Origin: Thioalkalivibrio sulfidiphilus
GTDB lineage: Bacteria; Pseudomonadota; Gammaproteobacteria; Ectothiorhodospirales; Ectothiorhodospiraceae
NCBI RefSeq assembly: GCF_000377945.1
Contig: NZ_KB898925.1
Location: 50,175-114,174 of the forward strand
Direction of reading: 5' to 3'
Length of the DNA stretch: 64,000 nucleotides
The notes under the pieces were generated by a model, which had not been told where the DNA came from, did not search any database, and saw only the letters and a program-made list of their open reading frames with translations. The translations under genes were made by a program, and so were the position numbers. Numbering within the stretch: position 1 is the stretch's first letter; each line of letters starts with the position of its first letter. Below, piece by piece: positions 9,008 to 17,268 of the stretch.

Positions 9008-10211
9008 CCGTCTTCTCGAGCATGATACCGCCACGGACCAGCGCCGGATGTGCCGACAGGAGGACATCGACACGCTCGCGCACTTCCCGTCGCACCTCCC
9101 CTTCCACCGGTCTGTCTAGCCGAGAGTTGAACAGGCCCTCGAAGTAATCCTCTTCCTCGTCCTGATCCCAGTCCACGGCGCGCAGCAGGGCCTCGCCCTC
9201 GGGCGGTATGGCCTCAGGCAGTTCGCGCCCCGAGAGCAGGCCCCAGACACCGGCCCAGCAGCGGGCGAGCATCAGGGGGTGGTAACCGCCGCCGCCCACC
9301 ACCAGCAGCCGCGGCGTACCATCGGCGTGCCTGGGCGCATCGTTGATGACCCGCTCCACCACTTCCAGGAACAGCTGGGTGGAGATGTGGAACTTGCCGA
9401 GCGGATCCGGGCCAAGGATGTCGGTGCCTGCCTGGAGCACGATCACCTCCGGCCGGAAGGCCTCCAGCACCGCGGGCCAGAGGCGCCCGAACACGTGGCG
9501 GTACTCGTCGTCGTTCATGCCCTTGGGCAGGGGCAGGTTCACGGCATTGTTGAGCGGCCCGGTGTCCTCGATGCCACCGCCCTTGAAGGGATAGGCGTAG
9601 CTCGTGTCCATGTGCAGGGAACAGGTCATCACCTGGTCATCGCTGCGGAAAGCCGCCTCCACCCCGTCGCCGTGGTGGGCGTCGATGTCGAGATACAGGA
9701 CGCGCAGGCCTTCCCGACGCAGCCGCAGGATGCCCAGCACCGGATCGTTGAAGAAGCAGAAACCCTGGGCCGCGTCCGGCGCCGCGTGGTGCATGCCGCC
9801 CGCCGGGTTGAAGGCCATGAAGCCGTCCAGCACCCGCTCGGCGCCCTGGATGCTGCCGTAGGTGGCGGTGGCGGGGGTGGCGAAGAAACCGGGGAAGTAC
9901 GGGTTTTCGAAGTTGCCGATGTTGTGCCGCTGGCGGTAGCGGTCATAGACCTTGCCCAGGGCCTCGCAGCGCTGCATGGCCGAGACGTATTCGCGGGTGT
10001 GAAACCACTCAAGCTCTGCCGGCGTGGCCTTGCGCGAGACCTGGAATTCCTCCTCCGTGAGCGCGCCATAGGCCCGGATCAGATCCAGGGTCAGGGACAC
10101 GCGCGGGATGCCCAGGGGGTGGTTATCCCCGTAGCTATGCCGCCGGTAGCGGGACGCGCCGATCAGCAGTGCCTTGCGGGTGGGTTCGGTGGCTATGGGC
10201 ACTTGGTTCAA
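8994..10211 (-). CDS. Histone deacetylase family protein (AcuC/acetylpolyamine amidohydrolase-like)
   Basis: This is a class II-like zinc deacetylase fold protein. The catalytic set is visible: the tandem-His region MHHAAPDAAQGFCFFND, the zinc ligands in LYLDIDAHHGDGVEAAF, a further Asp in LQAGTDILGPDPLG and the glycine-rich GGGGYHP. Bacterial members deacetylate acetoin-metabolism proteins, polyamines or lysines; the substrate here is unknown. No ATG lies near the N-terminus: candidates are the TTG at 10211 and a GTG at 10202, so the exact start is uncertain. The 3' end overlaps the convergent HD-GYP gene by 14 bases. Confidence 0.85.
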   Translation of the reverse strand: MNQVPIATEPTRKALLIGASRYRRHSYGDNHPLGIPRVSLTLDLIRAYGALTEEEFQVSRKATPAELEWFHTREYVSAMQRCEALGKVYDRYRQRHNIGNFENPYFPGFFATPATATYGSIQGAERVLDGFMAFNPAGGMHHAAPDAAQGFCFFNDPVLGILRLRREGLRVLYLDIDAHHGDGVEAAFRSDDQVMTCSLHMDTSYAYPFKGGGIEDTGPLNNAVNLPLPKGMNDDEYRHVFGRLWPAVLEAFRPEVIVLQAGTDILGPDPLGKFHISTQLFLEVVERVINDAPRHADGTPRLLVVGGGGYHPLMLARCWAGVWGLLSGRELPEAIPPEGEALLRAVDWDQDEEEDYFEGLFNSRLDRPVEGEVRREVRERVDVLLSAHPALVRGGIMLEKTVTAG

Positions 10212-10216
10212 ACCTT

Positions 10217-10355
10217 CAACGCAAAGGCGCGAAGACGCAAAGGACGCGAAAATTCTTTTGAATGAAAAAAAGCTTCAACATGACTCACCAATACCTGTTC
10301 ATGAACTTCATACATAGACTTTTTGCGCCCTTTGCGTCTTCGCGTCTTTGCGTTG
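10217..10355. repeat. Long intergenic hairpin, family B
   Basis: Left arm 10217-10252 (AACGCAAAGGCGCGAAGACG and on) pairs almost perfectly with right arm 10321-10355. About 68 AT-rich bases form the loop. It fills the gap between the deacetylase-like start and the cbbO stop. Confidence 0.88.
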
Positions 10356-10373
10356 AAATCTTTTCAACCCCGA

Positions 10374-12902
10374 TCACCGCCGCAGCCGCAGGTAGATCTC
10401 CGGCAGCCGCCGCGGCAGGTCGTCCACGTTGTCCAGGACCAGGTAGTGTCCCGGGCCGAAGATGGCCGGCAGGTATTCGGAGCCCGAGGTGTCCAGAGTG
10501 ATGCAGAAGGGATGCACGCCCGCGTCCACCGCCTCCTTCATGGCCATGCGCGTGTCCTCGTGCAGGTAGCGGGAGTCACCCCCATCGTCGTAGTCCGCCG
10601 GTCGTCCGTCGGAGAGGATCAGCAGCAGGCGGTGATGGGCATCGGCCTGTTCGAAGCGCCGGATGCCGTGGCGGATGGCCGCGCCCATGCGCGAGGCTAG
10701 ACGACCGGAGACCGCGGCGATACTGGCACGCACGTCGGGGCCGGTGTGCTCGTGGAAATCCTTGAGCACGTAGAAGTTCACGTTGTCGTGATGGCGCGAG
10801 GCGAAGCCGCAGATGGCGTAGGGGTCGCCCACGCTCTCGATGGCCTCGGCGAACATCATCAGCCCGGCGCGCAGCCGGTCCACCACCTTGCCCTGGCCGC
10901 TGGGATGCTTGGCCATGATGGAGGTGGACATGTCGGCCAGCAGCAGCACAGCGGTGTCCCGGTGCTGCACGGTGCGGCGCCGATAGATGAAGGGTTTGGG
11001 CGAGAGACCCGCCTTCTTGTCGGCGATGAAGCCGGTGACCGCCTCCAGGTCCAGTTCGTCGCCGTCCAGCTGTTTGCGCAGCGGCGCCACCCGGCTGGGG
11101 CGCTGCAGTTCCAGGGCCCGGCGCAGACGCTTGAGCATGGGCGCGTGTTCGGCCAGCAGCAGCTCGGCCCGATCCGGGTCGCTTTCCTCCAGGCGCTTCT
11201 CGTGCACCCGCGCCCAGTCGCTGAGGTAGCGCTGCTCGCGATAGTCCCACTCGGGATAGGGCACGCCCTCCAGGGTCTGCTGATGGGCGACGCCGCGCTT
11301 GTCCACCTGGGCAGGCATGGGGATGCCCACGCCGATGCGCCCGCCGCTGCCGGAGGTATTCTCCTGGGGCACGTTGATGTCCGGGTCCGGGTCGTTCTGG
11401 CGCTGCTCCGGGGCCTGGGGCGGCGGCAGCTCCGCCTGCTTCTCCTGCACCGCCTTCTGGTCGGCGTGGGCGTCGGTGTCCTCGTTGTAGCCGCCCACCG
11501 GCTCGCCCCGCTTGCGGGGATACACAGCCCGGGCGGTGTTCATGGACAGGCCCGGCAGGTAGGCCTGCTCCCTGCCCTCCACGTCGATCTCCGGGAAGGC
11601 CGCGTCCTCGAACAACGCGCAGGCAATGCGGAAACTGTCCTGGATGGTCGCGCCTTCGGACAACAGCGGTTGCAGGCGGGCATCCAGACCCTGCCCCGTG
11701 ATCAATGACTCGTGCGCGGCCAGGGCGATCCGGTAGTACTCGCCAGCCGCGCCCTCGGGCGCAGGGTGGTTTCGCGCCAGGCGCAGCAAACGGGACAGGA
11801 ACCCGGGCACCAGTCCCTGCAGGCGATGGTTCACCCGCAGGTCCTCGCACAGGTCGAACAGGAGCTGGAAGCGGAACATGCGCTCGGCGTAGGCGGCGAA
11901 CAGGGGCCGCCAGGTAATGCGCTGGTCCTCGTCCAGGGGCGGGTGCGCCATGCCCATCGTTTGGAACAGGGCCTCGATATCCTCGCCGCAGTAGGTGTCG
12001 AAGTGCAGATGCCCGGCGGCATGCAGCACGGAGACCACTGCCTCGTCGCGGCTCTCCAGCACCGCCGGCAGGAACAGGCGCACACCGTCGGTCTCCACCA
12101 TGGGACGGCCGCGCCCCGGGCGCCAGTTGCCGTCCTCCAGGGACACGTGGGCGCCGAACCAGGCCACCTGGATCAGGCGCAGGAAACGGCTGTGGGCCCG
12201 GGGCCGATAGCCCGGCAGGGTGTCCAGCAGGTGCTTGAGGCTCTCCTCGCTCTCTAGCCTAAAGTAGGCCTCGCCCCGGGAACGCCCGGTCTGCAGGATG
12301 TCGGCGCCGCGCCGCGCCCAGGCCTCCAGGCCCCGGCTTCCCACCATTGCCCGGGCGATGGTGGCACCGGCCAGGAACACGTCCAGGTTGAGCTTGCGTT
12401 CCGTGTACAGGGTCTCGGCGGGTTGCATGAGGCCTCTCAAGCCCTCGATGCCCTCGCCCCCGGCCAGCTCCCGGAAACCGGCCTCGAAGTAGGCACGCCC
12501 TTCTGGGATGCCCCGCTCACACCAGCGGATGCCCAGTTGATACCAGGCCTGCTCGCCCTCGGCGCCCCAGGCCTGCCAGACCTCTCCCGCCTGGGCCAGG
12601 AAACCCTCCAGGGCCCGCCAGCCGTTGACCCATTTGCCGAAGGTCGCCGCCTGTTCCACCCAGGGGCGCACCGTGCCGGTCTGTTCCACCATGTGCGGTG
12701 TGTGGCGCAGGAAGCTCTTGCCCCCTTCCCGGTCCCGGAAGAACAGGTCCCGGGCGGTCTCGATCCACAGCAGGGTGTCGGCGGCGCCATGGGGCTCCAC
12801 CGACGGCATGGCCTCCTTCGTGTCCCGGTGGGCCACGAAGCTCACATGCTCCAGGTGCTGCAGCACCTCCTGGATCTGGACGAGTGTTTCGGCTTCGGTC
12901 AT
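10374..12902 (-). CDS. cbbO: CbbO/NorD-type von Willebrand factor A protein (RuBisCO activase subunit)
   Basis: CbbO works with the AAA+ protein CbbQ to remodel inhibited RuBisCO; the related NorD/NorQ pair activates nitric oxide reductase. The 842-aa product ends in a VWA domain with a MIDAS metal site (LLADMSTSIMAKH), the feature by which CbbO contacts RuBisCO. The N-terminal ~550 residues are helical and family-specific. The cbbQ gene lies immediately upstream. No RuBisCO genes are in the window, so CbbO versus NorD rests on likely autotrophy. The start is the ATG at 12902; an upstream TTG falls in hairpin sequence. Confidence 0.8.
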   Translation of the reverse strand: MTEAETLVQIQEVLQHLEHVSFVAHRDTKEAMPSVEPHGAADTLLWIETARDLFFRDREGGKSFLRHTPHMVEQTGTVRPWVEQAATFGKWVNGWRALEGFLAQAGEVWQAWGAEGEQAWYQLGIRWCERGIPEGRAYFEAGFRELAGGEGIEGLRGLMQPAETLYTERKLNLDVFLAGATIARAMVGSRGLEAWARRGADILQTGRSRGEAYFRLESEESLKHLLDTLPGYRPRAHSRFLRLIQVAWFGAHVSLEDGNWRPGRGRPMVETDGVRLFLPAVLESRDEAVVSVLHAAGHLHFDTYCGEDIEALFQTMGMAHPPLDEDQRITWRPLFAAYAERMFRFQLLFDLCEDLRVNHRLQGLVPGFLSRLLRLARNHPAPEGAAGEYYRIALAAHESLITGQGLDARLQPLLSEGATIQDSFRIACALFEDAAFPEIDVEGREQAYLPGLSMNTARAVYPRKRGEPVGGYNEDTDAHADQKAVQEKQAELPPPQAPEQRQNDPDPDINVPQENTSGSGGRIGVGIPMPAQVDKRGVAHQQTLEGVPYPEWDYREQRYLSDWARVHEKRLEESDPDRAELLLAEHAPMLKRLRRALELQRPSRVAPLRKQLDGDELDLEAVTGFIADKKAGLSPKPFIYRRRTVQHRDTAVLLLADMSTSIMAKHPSGQGKVVDRLRAGLMMFAEAIESVGDPYAICGFASRHHDNVNFYVLKDFHEHTGPDVRASIAAVSGRLASRMGAAIRHGIRRFEQADAHHRLLLILSDGRPADYDDGGDSRYLHEDTRMAMKEAVDAGVHPFCITLDTSGSEYLPAIFGPGHYLVLDNVDDLPRRLPEIYLRLRR

Positions 12903-12924
12903 GGATTCAATCCGCAAGGATTTC

Positions 12925-13001
12925 GCCGCGGAGGCGCGGAGACGCAGAGAAGAACTGAAAGACTTTTCTCCATTTCCTCTGCGCCTCCGCGCCTCTGCGG
13001 C
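12925..13001. repeat. Long intergenic hairpin, family B variant (GCGGAGGCGCGGAG type)
   Basis: Left arm 12925-12955 (GCCGCGGAGGCGCGGAGACG) and right arm 12976-13001 (CTCTGCGCCTCCGCGCCTCT) are reverse complements. The element separates cbbQ from cbbO, two genes whose products act as one complex, so it may reduce cbbO relative to cbbQ. Confidence 0.85.
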
Positions 13002-13011
13002 ATGCCGTTTT

Positions 13012-13863
13012 CTACGATTCCGCCCCGAAGTGCGCCCGGAAGATCTCCTCCAGGGCCTCCACCAGTTCCGGGTCGTCGGTGATGGGGTGGATGAGCGCGG
13101 CGCGGCAGGCGTCCATGGGGGAGAGGCCGGCGTTCATGAGTTCGGCGGCGTAGCACAGGGCGCGGGTGGAGGTGGCCTCTTCGAGACCGTGGTCCTTCAG
13201 CCCCCGGGCCTTGCGGCCGGCGGCCACCAGCTTGTCCACCAGGGCCTCATCCAGGCCGCCGGACTCGGTCTTGACGATCTGGCGCTCGATATCCTCCTTC
13301 GGATAGTCGAACTGCAGGCCCACAAAGCGCTGCTTGGTGGAGGGTTTCAGGTCCTTCAAGACCGTCTGGTAGCCGGGGTTATAGGAGATCACCAGCATGA
13401 AGTCCTCGTGGGCGTCGATGATCTGGGACTTCTTGTCGATGGGCAGCTGGCGGCGGTGGTCGGTGAGCGGATGGATCACCACGGTGGTGTCGGTGCGCGC
13501 CTCGACGATCTCGTCCAGGTAACAGATGGCGCCCTCCTTCACCGCCCGGGTCAGCGGTCCGTCCTGCCACACGGTCTCCTCCCCTTCCAGCAGGAAACGG
13601 CCCACCAGGTCGGAGCTGGTCAGGTCCTCGTGGCAGGAGACGGTCACCAGGGGCCGGCCCAGCACGTGGGCCATGTGCTCCAGGAAGCGGGTCTTGCCGC
13701 AGCCGGTGGGGCCCTTGAGCATCACCGGCAGGCGCTTGGCATAGGCGGCCTTGAACACCTCCACCTCGTTGCCCTGGGGCAGGTAGAAGGGGGCCTCGCC
13801 CTCGACGGGCTTTTGCACGGCGTCCCGTTCCACGCCGCGCAGCTTGTTGAACAGGTTTTTCAT
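13012..13863 (-). CDS. cbbQ: CbbQ/NorQ-family AAA+ ATPase (RuBisCO activase)
   Basis: CbbQ is a hexameric MoxR-type AAA+ ATPase that with CbbO releases sugar-phosphate inhibitors from RuBisCO. Walker A is GPTGCGKTR (residues ~50-58), Walker B-like [11 protein letters not shown] near residue 115, and the sensor-1 stretch [10 protein letters not shown] near 160. The 283-aa length is somewhat above the ~260-270 aa usual for CbbQ. It heads the cbbQ-cbbO pair. Confidence 0.84.
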   Translation of the reverse strand: MKNLFNKLRGVERDAVQKPVEGEAPFYLPQGNEVEVFKAAYAKRLPVMLKGPTGCGKTRFLEHMAHVLGRPLVTVSCHEDLTSSDLVGRFLLEGEETVWQDGPLTRAVKEGAICYLDEIVEARTDTTVVIHPLTDHRRQLPIDKKSQIIDAHEDFMLVISYNPGYQTVLKDLKPSTKQRFVGLQFDYPKEDIERQIVKTESGGLDEALVDKLVAAGRKARGLKDHGLEEATSTRALCYAAELMNAGLSPMDACRAALIHPITDDPELVEALEEIFRAHFGAES

Positions 13864-13908
13864 CGGTCGGTGTTCCTTGGTCGGTCAGTCTGGGTCGGGC
13901 CGGTGCGT

Positions 13909-13963
13909 CTAGGAGCCTGTCGGACCTAGGTGCTCAGGGCATCTCGGTCCGACAGACTCCTAG
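13909..13963. repeat. Inverted repeat, family D (CTAGGAGCCTGTCGGACC)
   Basis: Arms 13909-13926 and 13946-13963 are 18 bases long with one mismatch, around a 19-base loop. The right arm ends on the TAG stop of the next gene (13960-13962). There is no T tract, so it is not a classical terminator. A partial relative is visible at about 25540-25558. Confidence 0.85.
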
Positions 13964-14361
13964 AGGCGATGTTCCTGTTCGCAGCGGGAATGCAGGTACA
14001 GGTAAACGTGCCGCAGGGTATGCACCGCCATGCGCTGGGGGTTTTGCGGCAGGGCGTCGGCCCGGTCCATGGCCAGGCAGTTGCCGTAGTAGACCAGTTC
14101 GCGCACGTTGTCCCGCACGGCATTGAGGCTCGGGTCGCCCTTCACGAAGGCCTTGAACACCTCCAGCAGGTCGTCGGTGTCCGGGATGGCCTTGCCGGCG
14201 TGCTCGGCATAGGCCGTGAGCAGGCCCTTCATGATCCCGCCTGCCTCCCCGAGCAGATCGGCAAGGTCTGGCAACTCGCCGCCACGCACGGCGGCCTCCA
14301 GGGCGCCGATACGCCGGTCCAGGTCATCGAAGGCGGCGGCAAGCCGGGCGTTGGGATCCAT
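13960..14361 (-). CDS. Conserved hypothetical protein upstream of cbbQ
   Basis: The 133-aa protein is mostly helical, soluble and rich in charged residues, with no domain I recognise. Near the C-terminus it has YYGNCLAMDRADALPQNP and a His/Cys-containing tail (HTLRHVYLYLHSRCEQEHRL). The ATG at 14361 has AGAGGAC upstream. It lies 96 bases before cbbQ on the same strand and may be co-transcribed with it, but a hairpin lies between them. Confidence 0.65.
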   Translation of the reverse strand: MDPNARLAAAFDDLDRRIGALEAAVRGGELPDLADLLGEAGGIMKGLLTAYAEHAGKAIPDTDDLLEVFKAFVKGDPSLNAVRDNVRELVYYGNCLAMDRADALPQNPQRMAVHTLRHVYLYLHSRCEQEHRL

Positions 14362-14471
14362 GAAAGTCCTCTGGGTACAGAATCGAATTTGCAACCGGGA
14401 TAGTATATTATTAATCTCTTAATCAAATCCTAGCAGAATACTCAGGTATAACCCAAGTCCGGGGAGCGGAG

Positions 14472-14789
14472 ATGAAACTCGTGAAACTCATCAAACTGAA
14501 CAACCTGCAGTACAACCTCAACCGTGATCCCGAGGTGTACCGCCGTCCGGTCAATCAGGAATTCCGGCTGCAGGCCCTGCTCAACGGCAGCGGCAGCGCC
14601 AAGGCCCGCTTCGAGGCCGAGGGCAAGGTCCTGGGTGAGGCGACCGTGAATCTGCCCGGCACCTTCGAGTGCAAGTTCAGCTACGACACCGCCGGCACCC
14701 GCGTGGGCAAGCTGGTGATCGAAGGCAACGGCGAGACCTTCCGCCAGAACATCCGCATCGACGTCACCGAGCACGCCTGGATCGGCTGA
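14472..14789 (+). CDS. Hypothetical small beta-rich protein
   Basis: The 105-aa protein starts MKLVKLIKLNNLQYNLNRDP and shows alternating beta-strand patterns (FRLQALLNG, EATVNLPGTFECKFSY, VGKLVIEGNGETF), consistent with a small Ig- or SoxZ-like sandwich. It has no signal peptide and I cannot name a family. GGGGAGCGGAG precedes the ATG at 14472 as a good ribosome-binding site. A strong bidirectional terminator follows. Confidence 0.65.
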   Translation: MKLVKLIKLNNLQYNLNRDPEVYRRPVNQEFRLQALLNGSGSAKARFEAEGKVLGEATVNLPGTFECKFSYDTAGTRVGKLVIEGNGETFRQNIRIDVTEHAWIG

Positions 14790-14807
14790 GTCCCGAACCG
14801 AACTGAA

Positions 14808-14947
14808 CCGCGACGCAAAGACGCGGAGACGCAAAGGGGCGCAACCCCCCCTGCACAGAAAAAGAAAGAGCGGCCCCAGGCCGCTCTTTCTTTTTTCACT
14901 CTATAAAGCTTTGCGTCACTTCGCGCCTTCGCGTCTTTGCGTCGCGG
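14808..14947. repeat. Long intergenic hairpin, family B, enclosing a terminator
   Basis: Left arm 14808-14844 (CCGCGACGCAAAGACGCGG and on) pairs with right arm 14911-14947 (ending CTTTGCGTCGCGG). The loop holds a complete rho-independent terminator (14864-14897). It lies between two convergent genes. Confidence 0.87.
14864..14897. terminator. Rho-independent terminator, probably bidirectional
   Basis: The stem GAAAGAGCGGCC/GGCCGCTCTTTC has a 3-base loop and is flanked by an A-rich run on the left and TTTTTTC on the right. It can serve the convergent genes ending at 14789 (+) and 14952 (-). Confidence 0.88.
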
Positions 14948-14951
14948 TTAT

Positions 14952-15341
14952 TCATTCCCCCCACCGATACTGCTCGAAGAAGCGCGGCAGCATCTCCAGC
15001 ATCTCCTCGCGACTGAAGAACCGGTCCGCCCGGGCCAGGCGCATCTCGTCCTGGATATCCTCATCACCGCCGAAGCAGAACACCGGGATGTTGATCTGGT
15101 GTTCCCGGCGCAGGATACGGATCACGTCCAGGGGATCGAAGGCATCGAACTCGTCCAGGTCCATGACCAGGAAACGGTGCAGGAGCACCTCGTTCCAGGC
15201 GCCCAGGTCCTCCAGGTCCGTCACCACCACCGCCGTCCAGCCCTCCGGGGTCAGCGCCCGAAAACGTGCCAGCATGTCCTGATCCGTGGTCATGAGAATA
15301 TAGCGGCGCTGCATGCGCGCCTCGATGGTGGGTTCAGCCAT
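14952..15341 (-). CDS. Receiver-like (degenerate response regulator) protein
   Basis: The 129-aa length and strand pattern fit a CheY-like fold: RRYILMTTDQDML (beta-1 and the acidic-pocket position), RFLVMDLDEFDAFDPLDVIR (the usual phospho-Asp loop) and IPVFCFGG (beta-4 with the Thr/Ser switch). The acidic pocket looks incomplete and the lysine after beta-5 is absent, so it is probably a pseudo-receiver. No kinase gene is adjacent. It may be cotranscribed with the ligase-like gene upstream (start 16423, stop 15380). Confidence 0.55.
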   Translation of the reverse strand: MAEPTIEARMQRRYILMTTDQDMLARFRALTPEGWTAVVVTDLEDLGAWNEVLLHRFLVMDLDEFDAFDPLDVIRILRREHQINIPVFCFGGDEDIQDEMRLARADRFFSREEMLEMLPRFFEQYRWGE

Positions 15342-15379
15342 GGCGGGACTTCCTGATGTTCAGATGAGACATGAATGGA

Positions 15380-16423
15380 TTACGAAGGAATGGAGGCATG
15401 CAGGGCCTCCAGACGGGATGCCAGATCGCTCGCCCTGGCCGCAGGCAGGGCATCACCCAGGACGGCCCGCAACCGCCCTGAGTGCGCCGGTTCGCCCTCG
15501 CAGGCCCGCAGTGCGGCCTGGCTGGCAGGATCGGCGCTGGCCACCCGGCGAATGATCCCGTCGTCCAGCAGCACCCGCAACCAGTCCCCCTCCCGATCCT
15601 GCTCCAGCAGGTAACGCAGGCCGTTGATCCGGATGCCCTCGGGCACATGGCGCCTGCCCGGCGATGGGTCCAGGGGCTCCGAGAGTTCTTCCCGGGCCTC
15701 GGACATGGACTCACGGGTGCGCGGGTCCGGCAGCCAGTCCGTGAAGCGCCAGCCGGCCTGGCCTTCGCAGGTCTCGCGCAGTCCCGCCTGCAGCAGCCCG
15801 GTGTCGGGGTCCATGCCCTGGCTGCGCCAATCGGTCATGCCCTCGGCCAGGGCCTCGGCCAGCCAGTCCCGGAAACCGTCACTGGGTGCCCGTATGCACT
15901 CGGCGAAGGACCGGGCGGGAAAATGCCGCAGCACGCTGGCGCCGAACACCAGGGCCTCTCCCTGGCTGGCCGCGCCGCTGCCCAGGATCTTGCGGGCGCC
16001 CAGCCACAGGTCCTGGCCACCCACGCGCCGCACCCCGAGGCCCATAGCTGCGAACCAGTGGGCCACCAGACCCAGACACCGATCGAACAGCCCGCGATGT
16101 CCGCCCGGCACCCGCTGGCGGGGCAGGATGAAGAAGAAGCACTCCTGGTCGCCGTCCACCCACACCGTACCGCCCCCCAGGGGCCGCTGGATCACCGGGA
16201 TGCCCAGGGCCTCGCAACGGCCCAGGTCCAGGTCCGCCGCCGCATACTGGCTGGCCCCGATGCTCAGATGGGGCCGGTCCGATCTGGCCCAGAGCAGGAC
16301 CGGCGCGTCCTCCGGCCCCATGGCCCGTGCCACGCCGGTGTAGGCGGCATGCAGCTCGACGTGGGCCAGATCGCCCAGATCCAGCCAGCGCCAGTGGGTC
16401 GGGAGGGTGGTCAAGAAGCTCAA
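15380..16423 (-). CDS. Lipoate--protein ligase family protein (LplA-like)
   Basis: It has the biotin/lipoate A/B protein ligase fold. The lipoate-binding loop reads QRPLGGGTVWVD and the catalytic lysine region LGARKILGSGAA, both in family order; the C-terminal ~130 residues form an accessory domain unlike E. coli LplA. The first ATG lies too far into the fold, so the TTG at 16423 is the likely start. This is a second ligase-like gene besides the slpl gene at 50686-51768; the two are clearly different subfamilies. It could lipoylate LbpA proteins or conventional 2-oxoacid dehydrogenases, or transfer octanoate. Confidence 0.72.
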   Translation of the reverse strand: MSFLTTLPTHWRWLDLGDLAHVELHAAYTGVARAMGPEDAPVLLWARSDRPHLSIGASQYAAADLDLGRCEALGIPVIQRPLGGGTVWVDGDQECFFFILPRQRVPGGHRGLFDRCLGLVAHWFAAMGLGVRRVGGQDLWLGARKILGSGAASQGEALVFGASVLRHFPARSFAECIRAPSDGFRDWLAEALAEGMTDWRSQGMDPDTGLLQAGLRETCEGQAGWRFTDWLPDPRTRESMSEAREELSEPLDPSPGRRHVPEGIRINGLRYLLEQDREGDWLRVLLDDGIIRRVASADPASQAALRACEGEPAHSGRLRAVLGDALPAARASDLASRLEALHASIPS

Positions 16424-16430
16424 CTCTGAA

Positions 16431-16593
16431 TGGACAGGATGAACAGGATTTCTGAGGATCTACAAGATCATAAAGAAATCGGACAGGATTAACATGATGT
16501 ACATGATTTGAAAGCGTTTTTTATCATGTGAATCATGTTAATCCTGTCCGATCCCTTGCCCTTGATGTTTTATTATCCTGTTCATCCTGTCCA
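16431..16593. repeat. Long intergenic hairpin, family E (ACAGGATGAACAGGATT type), double stem
   Basis: Outer arms TGGACAGGATGAACAGGAT (16431 on) and ATCCTGTTCATCCTGTCCA (to 16593) pair. Nested inside is a perfect 21-base inverted repeat at 16478-16498 and 16532-16552 built of related units (CGGACAGGATTAACATGA). The whole gap between the genes at 15380 and 16607 is taken up by it. Confidence 0.9.
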
Positions 16594-16606
16594 TGATTCA
16601 GGGAAG

Positions 16607-17017
16607 TCAGTTACCCGACTCGCCCTCGGGGGCCTTGTCGGCGTCGGACTTGTAGAAGTGGCGGAAGTAGAAATCACTGCGGGACAGGTCCTGGTACAGG
16701 CGGGCGCGTTCCTCGACGCCCATGCGCAGGATCTTGATCAGGGCCTCGCCCTGCTCGCCGTCGACGATGTGCATCTGCCCCACCAGGTCCTGGTCCAGGT
16801 TCAGAAAATGGGCGGCCAGCTCGTCCGGGTGGTCGCAGTAGACCAGGAAGGAACTGCATTCCTTGTCTTCCGGATCCAGAGGCTGCATCACCAGCTTGCC
16901 CAGCCAGGCCAGGCGCGCCACCTGGTTGAACTGGTTGATGTCGAACTTCTTGCCCTTCTTGTACTTGTTGAGCTCGTTGCGAATCTCGCCCAGATTGCTG
17001 ATCTTGAGTGATTTCAT
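16607..17017 (-). CDS. Conserved hypothetical protein
   Basis: The 136-aa soluble protein has a basic N-terminus (MKSLKISNLGEIRNELNKYK) and an acidic C-terminal tail. I recognise no domain. The start at 17017 was chosen because it begins a protein-like N-terminus, although the ribosome-binding site is weak; an in-frame start at 17062 would add 15 low-complexity residues. It is divergent from the sensor kinase gene. Confidence 0.6.
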   Translation of the reverse strand: MKSLKISNLGEIRNELNKYKKGKKFDINQFNQVARLAWLGKLVMQPLDPEDKECSSFLVYCDHPDELAAHFLNLDQDLVGQMHIVDGEQGEALIKILRMGVEERARLYQDLSRSDFYFRHFYKSDADKAPEGESGN

Positions 17018-17268
17018 AAGGTTCCGGATTGGACTGGGGTCCGACGGACTGCCGGACCGCACAAAGTTGATTGGTTTAGTTGGTTATTATCCACCAGACC
17101 GAACCGGGAAGCAAAGCCCGGCGGGCTCGCCCGGGCGCACGCCGGGGGAGACACGCCAGCGGCGCCGTAATATGCTTAGGAATTACCAAATATTATAAGG
17201 TCACCGGGAATGTCCGTGGCCACAGGGCGTTCACCCCGCTGCGGGGCATGGGCGCACAGGAGGTTGAG

